Shown: positions 11,506 through 21,119 of the stretch, piece after piece
How positions within the stretch are numbered: the stretch's first letter is position 1
Layout of the letters: the number at the start of each line of letters is the position of its first letter
DNA from: Rheum nobile
Taxonomy: Eukaryota; Streptophyta; Magnoliopsida; Caryophyllales; Polygonaceae
Direction of reading: 5' to 3'
Length of the DNA: 64,000 bases
Assembly: GCA_027886185.1 (NCBI GenBank)
Contig: WOAB01000893.1
Coordinates: 2,852,001 to 2,916,000, forward strand
Program-made: the position numbers and the translations under genes
Notes under the pieces: model-generated
What the model saw: the letters and a program-made list of their open reading frames with translations, nothing else
What the model was told of the DNA's origin: nothing
The model's database searches: none

Positions 11506-12370
11506 AGGTACCAACAAGTGAACAGATTAATATGGTTTGTTTTTTATGTAAGGATGTTTATGTTGGAGTTGTTTCCTGCAAGGGTGCAGAAATGACTCTA
11601 GAAGACATTAGGTATTTAAAGATCGGATTACTTGTGTTTAGTGGTATAACTAATTGACAGAAAATAGGTACAAAGGTTTTAAGACATGTTAATGTGAGTT
11701 CAACTCACAAGTTTTTCAAGTAAAATGTAGGGTGGTGTGCTTTTAAATAGCAAACTAATGTTGTACACAGAAAGATCAAGGAGGTGCATGAAAGGTAGCA
11801 AGCAATTTCATTGATTAAGTCATGCAGGTTCATATGTCAAATTCATTTGATGGTGTGAACCTTGTGCATAATATTATGAACCCTGGTATGAAAGAACGTG
11901 AACCTACGAAATAAAAACATGAAATCGTGAATGCAACAACAAAAAAAGAGGATAAATAAAGGAAAATGACATCAGGTGCAATAAAAAAAAAATGGCCCCC
12001 AAAAAAAAACATACGAATAAAACGATAAAAAAGGAACCGTGTTCCACACACCAAGTCAAATGCAAAAAAAGGTGTTTAAACTAATTAAAAACTAAATTAA
12101 AGCTTCATATGTTTTGAGAAACTCGACTTAAAGGTTCATATAATTTAACACATGGGGACTGGATTCAAGTAGTTATTTAAGAAGGTTCATGTAGATGATG
12201 TATCAAGTTCTTGTGTTTTTATCTTCAGGTTCATGTGACTAAAAGGTTCATATAATATAAAGTGTGGATTCAAGTAGCTATTGTGGTAGGTTCATAGGTT
12301 TTAAGTTGCTAATTTATGAACCTAAGTTAAAGGTTCATATAAATTAACATGTGTGGGTTGTGAGTTCAAG
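5880..12370 (+). repeat. Dispersed GGTTCAT motif clusters in the MULE spacer and introns
   Basis: The 7-mer GGTTCAT, usually followed by ATA, GTG or ATG, recurs irregularly on the plus strand in clusters at about 5880-6430, 8280-8640, 9650-9710, 10440-10700 and 11690-12370. It is nearly absent from the coding-like exons between them. Spacing is not constant, so this is not a classical tandem satellite. Confidence 0.7.
11955..12070 (+). repeat. Local direct duplication, first copy (second at about 12376-12910)
   Basis: The order AGGTGCARTAAAA, then GCCCCCAAAA, then AACAAAAGGAA/AAAAAAGGAA, then GTTCCAYAYACCAAGT, then AAATGCAAAAA recurs in the second copy at about 12376-12455, interrupted by the Cassandra insertion and resumed at 12868. 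The duplication therefore predates that insertion. Confidence 0.6.
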
Positions 12371-12458
12371 TAAATGTTGTATAAGGTGCAGTAAAAAGGA
12401 ACAAATGCCCCCAAAATCTATAATTCATAAGAGCAAAAAAATAACAAAAGGAATCATG

Positions 12459-12862
12459 TGTAACACCCCGTGTTTGTGATCCCTTATAAGGATTAAAAGT
12501 GTTACCCGTGTCAACAAGATCTCTTTCTTTTCATGGTTCAAGTGAGGACAAAGAACTCTGAAGTTAAGCGTGTTAGGGCGGGAGTAGTACCAGGATGGGT
12601 GACCTCCTGGGAAGTCCCTAGGTTTGGCATGTGATGTTGCTTCTGAGGCCTCGGGCCTTACATATGGTATCAGAGCCGACTCTGGGTTACGAGTGAGCTT
12701 GGTCCGATGGACGGTCGCTCGACCCAGAGGACAGTCTTTGGTCCTTGACGGGGTCGTCAAGGGTTTAAGCGTGCTAGGGCGGGAGTAATACCAGGATGGG
12801 TGACCTCCTAAGAGGTCCATAGGTTGACATGGGATAGCACTTCTGAGGCCTCAGGCCTTACA
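12459..12862 (+). mobile_element. Cassandra TRIM retrotransposon with truncated 3' LTR
   Basis: Cassandra elements are short non-coding LTR retrotransposons whose LTR carries a 5S rRNA-like sequence. The 5' LTR (12459-12662, 204 bp) starts TGTAACACC and ends CCTTACA. Its bases 12554-12618 match the 3' half of plant 5S rRNA, including the box A word AAGTTAAGCGTG and the box C word GGATGGGTGACC. A tRNA-Met primer site TGGTATCAGAGCC follows two bases later. The 3' LTR lacks its first half: the join falls at the shared TTAAG (12765-12769). Perfect 5-bp TSDs TCATG flank it (12454-12458 and 12863-12867). Confidence 0.92.
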
Positions 12863-13109
12863 TCATGTTCCATATACCAAGTAAAATGCTAAAAAATGTA
12901 CTTAAACTTGTCAAAAACTCCTAAGAATCTAGTACTTCATTACAAGTGCGATTATTGTTAGTGGTATACTTCTTGCATTTCCCGTAACGCCGTATGCCGG
13001 AATGACAAGCAACCATGGATATCTCTCTGCCACTACGTATACGCTGGCCGCTTCTCTTCTTCTTAGCTTGCTCCGGTGGCAGAATGTTAACCTCAGAAGG
13101 GATTTCAAC

Positions 13110-13720
13110 TCATGTGTATGACTCCAAGTTCTGTAGGTTCGACGTCACACCGCTAGAACAATTCCCACACACAATAAAAAAAGACGCCTTTTTCTCCTTC
13201 AAAAAGGATGAAAAATGTTTCAGCAACTCCAACTTGTCTTCTAGAAGCCCAACATAGCTGTAAAAGTCGGAAATTACTCCATTCATTAGCACATGTCTTT
13301 CTTCCATGGCCACGTACTGATTGACAACGATATCATTGATTGTGAAAATTGGGGTTATGGTGCATCGTTTGTCCAACGCAAGAGGATGTATTTGGCCAGG
13401 ATCCTATTCAAACCAAAGTTTTTGAAGACAAAAATCAGGTGACGACAAGACAATCCAATGCGTTGGAGCATCCTATAGCTACATGAGAAGTCATCGTCCG
13501 TTACCAAATGCTCCACCTCCACTTCTTTTAAATCCCCTTCCTTAAAGCCATATACTTTTCTACCATTGATGTCAGACATGGTAACCATGCAACACGAGTA
13601 GCAAGTAGCAGAAATCTCCTTCTAAAGCTGTAAGAACATAGACAACGTGTACACCTCATAAGTGTGCTTCTCCAAACTCAATGGCGTCTTCAGCTCAGGG
13701 CGCATGGTCAAACATTCATG
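13110..13720 (-). pseudogene. FAR1/FRS-MULE transposase C-terminal fragment
   Basis: FAR1-related proteins and MULE transposases share a transposase core and a C-terminal SWIM zinc finger. On the minus strand the frame reads LSLEKHTYEVYTLSMF (the FRS LE-EVYT-F segment), a stop near 13628, KEISATCYSCC, and then the SWIM region CSYRMLQRIGLSCRH followed by YILLRWTNDA. SWIM should read C-x-C...C-x-H; the second Cys is Tyr here. A one-base frameshift near 13360 separates RWTNDA from PIFTINDIVVNQYVAMEE. The N-terminal DNA-binding and catalytic regions are absent. It is probably the remaining piece of the surrounding MULE's own transposase gene. Confidence 0.75.
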
Positions 13721-14307
13721 GACAAAATCAAAACAAGGTATTTTGTGCGAAATCAAAACGATGAATCAATCACAAACAAAGAACAAGAACATTTCATAGA
13801 AGAAGGAAGAATTAAAACAAAAAAAAATCAAATAGCAAATACGAACAATCTAGGGCAAATCAAGATTATACTTATTCGAATCCATGTCGGTTCCTAGAAT
13901 CGAGGCGCGGAATGCAACCAATATCACAGATTATAACTTTCTTAATCAAATCGTGCGATGAATCAAGCAGAAAAGCAAGGAAAACAAATGAAATCAAGGG
14001 TTGTAACAATGGAGATTTTAGAGCGACATCGCGAGGTCGAGAGAGGAAGCAACGGTGAAGAAAGTAATGAATGACAAAATGACATTTTTGCCCCTCTATG
14101 TTCATTCTGTTCCAAAATTTCCGGACGCTTGTGGACCGCACAATGAAGCGCGATGGACGGCCCAGATCTAGTCCTCATGAAGTATGGTAAGGAGGCTCGC
14201 ATATGATCCGACTTCTAATCAGTACTCACAATGTTAACAAATTTATATGCTAATATGCTCAACTTACAATGTTAACAAATTATGTACCTAACTTTTAAAA
14301 TGGTAGT

Positions 14308-14573
14308 ATGTTTTAGGCTTTGTTCGGTATATTTAGCTGAAATAGGAGCCGAAGCTGGAGTTGAATGAGTAGCTAGAACTAAAATGGGTGAAAAGTAAAA
14401 TTCAGCTTGTTAATCTTCAACAATCTTAGGGGGTCACAGTAAAAATTAAGCTACATTAATCTACTACAAGCGCCTAAAGCTAGATTGACATTTTTTAACC
14501 GAACACTCATTATGTAGATTAAAAATAAAATCAAACTATATTAACCTAAAAAAAGCCTTGCCGAATGGAGCTC
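14308..14573. mobile_element. Possible hAT-type MITE
   Basis: The left side reads GGCTTTGTTCGGTA and the reverse complement of the right side AGCTCCATTCGGCAAGGC. Both carry the TTCGG word common at the ends of plant hAT-type MITEs, and AACCGAACACTCA lies inside. The arms match poorly and no TSD was found, so this is a weak call. Confidence 0.3.
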
Positions 14574-14604
14574 TATATGCTGTTATAGTATAAAACACAC
14601 TATT

Positions 14605-14790
14605 TGTAACCGAAGATGGTTGTCAACTCTTTCCATCTAGCTTGCAAGCATGACACTCCATGACCACGAGGTCACAAGTTCGAATCTCCTACTCTGTTAT
14701 CTACACTAAGATTCATGGATTTAGGAACAAAACCCAATATGAGGAGTCAATTCATTGCCTCATGTATACAATTACAAAATAAAGAAACAA
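14605..14790 (+). mobile_element. tRNA-derived SINE-like sequence
   Basis: The stretch GGTTGTCAACTCTTTCCA, then GACCACGAGGTCACAAGTTC GAATCTCC resembles the tRNA-related head of plant SINEs, with a pol III box-B-like GTTCGAATC at 14678-14686. The tail is AT-rich and ends near an AAATAAAG. No flanking duplication could be fixed. Confidence 0.5.
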
Positions 14791-15283
14791 AAAATTGTCA
14801 CTAAGTTGGTCATAATTTGATAACGGCCTTTTCCAAACAGAGACATGGATGAGAAACGTAGCTAGAAATCAATCTTTGAGTGTTAAAAGTAGAGCTCTTT
14901 CATTCAATCTTTGGGTATAAAAAATCGAGCTATTCCATTTAAAACCTGTTAGCTTGTGCCTTGTTTCTATCATCGTGATATTGCATCAAATATACGGTTT
15001 TATGATGGGCCGAATAAGCATGTGCAACAAACATCTATTTCCTTTGACTTGAATTGTTAGATCATTGAACACCTCAGAGGAAATTGACTTGCGCCTAATA
15101 ATAAATCACAACCTTACAACTTCAAATCTGTCGAAAGTGTCCGGCTTAGATCCCAATTTCATAAACTTCATGGTTTTCTGTTTCCCTTTTATGTAGAAGA
15201 GCTAAAAAAGAATCTTACTGAACAAATTTAACAACTTATCCTAAGGTCTCCTCGTAAGGCAAATTGACTCAAGCTCAAAAACT
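14791..15283. other. Unassigned retrotransposon-like sequence
   Basis: No open frame or recognisable motif. The right end (15270-15283, minus strand) occupies the place of a degenerate tRNA-Met primer site next to the minus-oriented LTR, so part of this may be leader sequence of that element. Confidence 0.3.
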
Positions 15284-16630
15284 TGTATAAGCCCAGTATC
15301 AAATGATGCTCAGTATCAAGGGAAGAGGCCTCCAAAGTTGTGCTTGAATCGAACTTGAAATGGACCTTCTTCGATGGAAGATTTTAGGGTTGTTTTAGAA
15401 CCCAATTTGATCTATTTTGTGGAGGGTATTTTCTTGGTTTAAATTAAGGGATAAGTGGACAAGGAAGTGTAGATGGACGCACCATAATTCCTTGAACAAT
15501 TCGTTGAGTTGAAGTTGGATAAGCGCAACAAGATTCAACTAAACACTCTTTGATGAACTCACGAAGAAAGAAAGAACTATAGATGCAATCACTCCAAAGG
15601 GAACTTGATTTATATATTTGGTTATTGGTGATCAACAAGGTGATGAAATAGGAGCAACAAGGCTAGCTTATATAGCCATGAAAAATACAAGGAAACAACC
15701 CCTGAACTTGTAAGGTCTGGCGCCTTAGAAGCGCCATACCATGCCAACCTGGGGACTTCCCAGGAGGTCACTTATCTTGGTACTACTCCCGCCCTAGCAT
15801 GCTTAACTTCAGAGTTTTTTGTCCTCACTTGAACCCTAAAAAGGAAGAGCTCTTGTTGACATGGGTAACACTCTAATCATTATACAGAATTACAAATCCG
15901 GGGTGTTAAAATCACCCCCACTGAAACCCTTGACGACCTTATCAAGGCCCAAAGACCGCCCTCTAGGTCGAGAGACTGTCCACCGGACCAAGCCCACTCG
16001 TAACCCAGAGTCGACTATGAAACCATTTATAAGGCCCATCGCCTTAGAAGCGCCATCACATGCCAACTCAGGGACTTCCCAAGAGGTCACCCATTCTGGT
16101 ACTATTCCCACCCTAGCACGCTTAACTTCAGAGTTCTTTGTCCTCACTCGAACCCTGAAAATGAAGAACTCTTGTAGACATGGATAGCACTCTAATCATT
16201 ATAAAGGATTACAATTCTGGGGTGTTAAAATCACCCCCACTTAAACCCTTGACGACCTCGTCAAGGCCCAAAGACTGCCCTCTAGGTCGAGCGATTGTCC
16301 ACCGGACCAAGCCCACTCGTAACCCAGAGTCGGCTCTGATACCATTTGTAAGGCCCGATGCCTTAGAAGCGCCATCACATGCCAACCCGAGGACTTCCTA
16401 GGAGGTCACCCATCCTGGTACTACTCACACCCTAGCACGCTTAACTTCAGAGTTTTTTGTCCTCACTTGAACCTTGAAAAGGAAGAGCCCTTGTTGATAT
16501 GGGTAGCACTCTAACCATAATAAAAGATTATAAATCCAAGGTGTTATAGAAATAGGTAAAGACAAGTAGCCTCTTCATTATAGTGAGATTGATTCCCAAT
16601 TTTAATTGTAATGAATACTCTAGACACGTT
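15284..16630 (-). mobile_element. Minus-oriented gypsy-type LTR remnant, interrupted by Cassandra
   Basis: On the minus strand the sequence ends GATACTGAGCATCATT...GGGCTTATACA at 15284. This parallels the plus-oriented LTR end at 17310-17356 (GATACTAAGCATCATT...GGGCTTACAACA). A TATATAA-like box (about 15672) precedes it. The right limit is not defined. The Cassandra multimer 15709-16548 lies inside it. Confidence 0.4.
15709..16548 (-). mobile_element. Cassandra multimer: LTR-internal-LTR-internal-LTR
   Basis: Three 202-bp LTRs (15709-15910, 16028-16229, 16347-16548) alternate with two 117-bp internal domains (15911-16027, 16230-16346), all in minus orientation; the lengths sum exactly to 840 bp. 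Each LTR holds the 5S rRNA-like segment (for example 15753-15816) with box A and box C words. Each internal domain has a tRNA-Met primer site (reverse of GGCTCTGATACCA, mutated in the left one) and a purine tract GTGGGGGTGA. The outer flanks GAACT (15704-15708) and GAAAT (16549-16553) are a plausible 5-bp TSD with one mismatch. Non-coding. Confidence 0.92.
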
Positions 16631-17356
16631 TAAGAGGAGAAAGTGAGGAGCATCCCCTTTAAATTTGAGGGCAAACGCATGAGCCATTTGAAAATGCGCC
16701 TTTGGGCTTTGCCAGGGTGTAGGCTGGCAGCGACGGCCACATTTGGGCTTGGATCAAAACCACCGAGCCCAAATCAAAATGTCTCGATACACTTGGGCTC
16801 ATTGGGCTTATTTTGAGGTATAAGGATGGTGGACAAGTTATGGCTCGAGGAAAGTCTCCTAGAGGTGGGGGAACGTTGAGAGGGGCAAGGAAAACCCTAG
16901 TCGTGGTTTGGCTTGTGGGTGTGATCCTTGGTCTGAGGATTTGCATAGGCATTCTTGACTCCAATGAGTTTTTAGGGACCCCAGAAACATATGGTGAAGA
17001 TGGCTTAGTGATTGGATCAATTTGGCTCGAGGAGTTGCAAAGCCCTTGTTGTGATCTGGCACCCGACGTGGGCGGCTTGGCACTTGACTTGGATAAGGCA
17101 CTTAGAGGACTTGGGGACAACCTTGGTGGCCCTTGTATGACCCTTGGTGAGATTGTTGAGGCTTGATCTTGATGCACTTTATGTAGCACAAGCATGATCA
17201 CATCATCCTCTCCACCTTTAAAAGGATTCAACCTCGAATCCCAATAGACTTCTGAAGATAATTCTAGAAACTTCAAGAATAGTTATGTCGGGAAATTTTG
17301 AATTTGGAGGCGGCTTCCCGTGATACTAAGCATCATTCAAGGTTGGGCTTACAACA
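16549..17356 (+). mobile_element. Plus-oriented LTR remnant
   Basis: The sequence ends GGGCTTACAACA at 17356, two bases before a tRNA-Met primer site, so its right part is the 5' LTR of the gypsy-type remnant downstream. The left limit is not defined. Open frames inside (such as 16813-17166 plus and 16659-17276 minus) resemble no protein. Confidence 0.45.
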
Positions 17357-17358
17357 AG

Positions 17359-17370
17359 TGGTATCAGAGC
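17359..17370 (+). other. tRNA-Met primer binding site
   Basis: TGGTATCAGAGC is complementary to the 3' end of plant initiator/elongator tRNA-Met and lies just inside the LTR end. Confidence 0.75.
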
Positions 17371-19080
17371 TTCTCTTCAAGGTAAGTATTCAAAACCATT
17401 GACTTTTTGTTATGTCAAAACTTCAAGAATAGTTGTGCTTGAAAGCCTTGCCAATTTTGCATGCTTGCTGAAACTTTTGGACTTGAACTTGTCATACTTC
17501 TTAAGTGTTTTTCTTGCTCGAATTTCCTGAGTTAAAGACAACCTTTTGTCTACTGTAATCTGCAAAAACGTCCCATAAAGAAAATCAAGGAAATTCCAAA
17601 AGCTATCAAAGAAACTTTAAATCTACCTAGTCAATTTATGCTTGCAACATTTGCATTTCCAAGCCATTAAACAGACCCTTGTTTGCTTAAATTTAGTTGA
17701 TTCTCGACTACATCTAAGATATGCTAAACTAGGATCAACATATAGTTAGATTAAGGTGGACTTAGGCCGACAAGACTTGGAAAATTGTTGCATAAAATTA
17801 CTTTGTAGAATTGCATGCTTTACTAGTTGTCTAATTTTAAGCATCTCTTGACTTTCTTTGGCCCTAAAAAATAAAAAAGTAAAATTCAGCTTCGACAAAA
17901 AAAAAGAAGTGGGACCTAGAAAAATTCGAACTCGACAAAAAGTTAAAGGAAAAGAAGTCGAGCTTAGAATATTTCGGATCCAACGAGAAAGAGAAGTCAA
18001 GCTAAGGCCTTGTTTACAATTTCTTGTTTAAAATGAACTTCTTGCTTCATTCACGTTCTTGTGAAGCCTTGTTTGATTATATACTAAACTTAGAATGCCA
18101 TAACTAGAGTGGACTTGGTGTGATTTGTCTCTTTTCAACCAAAGCTTGTCAGAGTAGATCACTTCAATTCTGAATTTTTGAAACAAGTAAATTGTCTTTG
18201 TTCTTGCTTTGATTGAAGTGCAGTTACCCTAGTGTGAACCTAATCTCAAATTGTGTAAAGTTCTTGGTTGAAGTTAGCTACGTGCACACCTTGTGTTCCT
18301 CATAATTTTGTGGGTTCTTTCTTGCATCTAAGGTGGTACTTCTGTCCTAGAACTTTGCTCATTTTTTTTGTTATTTCTAACCTAATGCCCTTCCTTGTTT
18401 TAATGTTTTTCTTGGTTTTTGTTGCCTTGTTTGTTTCTTTAGCTATGTCTCAAGTTCGGTACAAGCAATACAATGATGAAGTGTACTATCATTCGGCGAA
18501 TGAAGAAGAGTGGTATTACCAACCACATTACCATCGAGTTTTTGAAGAAGCGTCATACTGACCAAGAAAAGAAAGGTTTGCCGCCGTTGGAGAATGGAGT
18601 TATCCACCACCTTACCAACCAAGGCTTATGTCTACTAGCTACTCTAGTCAATATCATGAGAGTTGGTACTCCAATGCACCTTAATACCAACCTCAGAATC
18701 AAGTGGAGAAACAATGTTCCCTAAAATGCTCCATTGATGGGAGTGCTATGCGGGAAAAACATGCTGAAAAATCCTTGGCCAAAATTGATGTCGTGAAACT
18801 CAAAGATTAAATACATGTTGATTTTAAAGAGTGCTTTGCGCAACTAGATGCTCGATTGAAAAAGTCCTTCCACCGACATGGTGAAGCCTTTGATAGATTG
18901 TTTGCCAAATTGGAAACAAAATTAGAATTGTCTTATGACCCAAGAAGAAGAGATCATAATTCACAAACAAGAGCTCAAAAAGAACATGTCGCATCCATAA
19001 GAAAATGAGGATCGAAGCCATAGAGTATTAAATTGAGAGGAAGAATTTAAGTAGAGGAAAAATTATAATTGAGAAGGTAG
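17371..19080 (+). pseudogene. Gypsy-type leader and gag-region remnant
   Basis: A long non-coding leader follows the primer site. From 18445 a frame begins MSQVRYKQYNDEVYYHS and continues with a Tyr/His-rich HYHRVFEEASY before a stop at 18559. Related Tyr/Pro-rich text continues in another frame to about 18725. A further frame (about 18740-19010, with stops) reads AEKSLAKIDVV and FKECFAQLDARLKKSF, a charged, helical gag-like segment. There is no zinc knuckle, protease or RT, so only the front of the element survives. Confidence 0.4.
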
Positions 19081-21119
19081 TATGCCTAAATTTATATATT
19101 TTTCTCCTCCTTTCAAAATTCTCGTTCTTGAAATACCCAAATCTATTGACAGATTCAAGTGGATGTTTGTCATTAGAACTTTCAAGTCATTTATTTTATT
19201 GACGGATTCAAGTGGATCTTAGTCTTTAGAAAAATTCGAATCAATAAATTCACTGAAGATATTTACCCTAAATTCATAGGCAAATATGAAAACCCTAAAT
19301 CAATTAGTCCATAAAACTAAAATAGGCGAAGGATTAAGCCACAATCCATATGAAACAAGAGAATGAAGCTCTTGACCAACCTTGTTCAATTTCACCGAAG
19401 CCGTGTCCAATAGCGGAGGACGAACGCGACCACAACGAGGCTCCCCGACACCGGACTAGACCACCGACGCAAACGATGCCCTTCCTAGCTAGAGTCGCCA
19501 TCGCAAAGTTTCTACTTGCTGGAGTCGCCGTTTGCGAAGCAGGAGAATGAAGCTTGAGATTTTTTATTGGATATGGTTTCATCTGGCAAGAGAGAGGAAA
19601 GCTTGAGATTTAATGGGTTATGCTGCAAATTGGAGTCACGTGCACTTCACGTGGAAGGTGCCACGTTCTACAAATAAACAAATCACGTGATGTGCACGTG
19701 ATTATGTTTAATGAAAAAAAATTAAAGATATTTTGGTAAATTTGACCAAAAAATTATAATAATTAAGTATTAATAAGTATTGTTTACCGAACATACATAT
19801 AGAAAATAAGATTTAATATCAGCATCAAATAAGTACATAATTCAGCATCAGGATCAGCATCAACATCAGCATAAGCATAAGTATCAACATAAGTATCAGC
19901 ATCGTTTTACCGAACAGACCCTAAATTTAAAGATTCACAAAATATGATTATTTTCAAGAACTAAGTAAAGACTTGGTGTCTTCAAAGACTACATAGGACA
20001 TCGATATTAAATATATATCGAGTACATTCGCAAATCTTAAAAATCAAATCCAACCAAAAATTAAAACTCTTTCAAACAAACACAAGTAGTGAAAAGATTA
20101 GACAATCATTCCTATAAGGTGAGTTTAATCTTATTCACGTATAAATGATAGTTCGATCGTGTCTATGCAACCCTTCTTAGAAGGTGGATTTAGACTCTTT
20201 CCTCTGATGTATGAAAATAAAATACTTTGAATTACGTAAGGCTTGATTTTCGTTAAAGAGATATGTAGGGAACTTGTTAAAATTCTGGTGCAACCCAAAT
20301 CATTAAAACCGTTCAATTTTTAGTACTTGTATAACTTTTAGTCAAAAGGGTATTAAGAAATGGTCGAACTTAAATTTTATAAGATCAAATAAAATATGTA
20401 TTGCAATTATGTACATTTTTGTACAACGGAATGAATAATTTAAAAATGCGTTCTTGACTCGTTGGTCAACTCGAACCGTCCGCTAACCTGTAATGACTTG
20501 ACCGACTTGACATGTAATCCGAATTGACCCGACTTGTACTCGACCCGAACTTGAAATAACTGAACCCAAACCTGATTTGACCGACCCAATCGAGAGCTCT
20601 AATGTTATCTAATCTCTTTGAACTTATTTAATTATTACAAATAACAGCTAGAAATTCTTGTGCCATGAACCAAAGGGAGCACCTCAAATAGGAGCACAAT
20701 CATCAGAATGCCTCTTTACTTGACTATCTTCCTTGTCTTCATCACCTCCATTGTTGCAACAACCTTCAAGTTTTGAAGTTATAATTAAAACTCTTAACAG
20801 TTTCTAATTTCCTATTTATTGTATTTGAACATGAGTATTAATTTGTTGTAACATATCAGTATTCTTTTTGTCTCGTAGCTGAAGTTTGTACACTTCTTAT
20901 AAAAATGCATTGCATAGTACTTTTGTAGAACTAGATGTACTACTAAATCTTGCATTATTATACAACATATATATATCATATTTTAATCAATTGATCAAAG
21001 ATATATGTTGTGAACCAATTAGTCAACCACTTGGGTATTATGTTCGTTGCCTTCTTGTGATGTAATGCTATTCTGTGTAATAAGTTATTCTATTAGACAA
21101 AAAAGGTAAATTGTGGCAA
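19081..21119. other. Spacer without a supported gene
   Basis: Mostly AT-rich. A run of AGCATCA/AGTATCA words at about 19818-19904 is followed by TTTTACCGAACAGACCCTAA (19905-19925), which looks like the end of an hAT-type MITE whose other end I could not place. The stretch 20455-20600 is built of GACCCGAC/GACTTGAC words. Nothing else was recognised. Confidence 0.4.

Larger units (their letters stand above)
5350..14210. mobile_element. Decayed Mutator-like element carrying Ulp1-like and FAR1-like sequence (limits approximate)
   Basis: The block holds two converging gene remnants that are hallmarks of autonomous MULEs that captured a Ulp1 protease gene: a Ulp1-like pseudogene on plus (5740-11505) and a SWIM-finger FAR1/MULE-transposase fragment on minus (13110-13720). 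Both edges have similar word order: a GGCTCAGATC/GGCCCAGATC word, a GGACACACGCG or TGCGGTCCACAAGCG word, then a GGCAATATCGTTATTTTGAC or GGCAAAAATGTCATTTTGTC word. I could not align true terminal inverted repeats or find a TSD, so the limits are tentative. Most of the transposase is missing. Confidence 0.45.

Noticed and set aside
12554..12618. Possible 5S rRNA gene
   Set aside because: Only about 65 bases of 5S similarity are present and they lie in every Cassandra LTR at the same place; the first third of 5S is missing.
15861..16401. Open frames across the Cassandra block (108 and 73 codons)
   Set aside because: They run through non-coding LTR/internal sequence and repeat with the element's period.
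16659..17276. 205-codon Ser/Pro-rich minus frame
   Set aside because: It is antisense to an LTR-like region, has no domain, and an overlapping open frame of similar quality exists on plus.
17359..17370. tRNA-Met-like words (also 38208, 35999, 31175, 59899)
   Set aside because: These are short primer binding sites next to LTRs, not tRNA genes; no cloverleaf is present.
20708..20776. 22-codon frame encoding a hydrophobic peptide (MPLYLTIFLVF...)
   Set aside because: It could be a tail-anchor exon or chance; no upstream exon or family match could be found.
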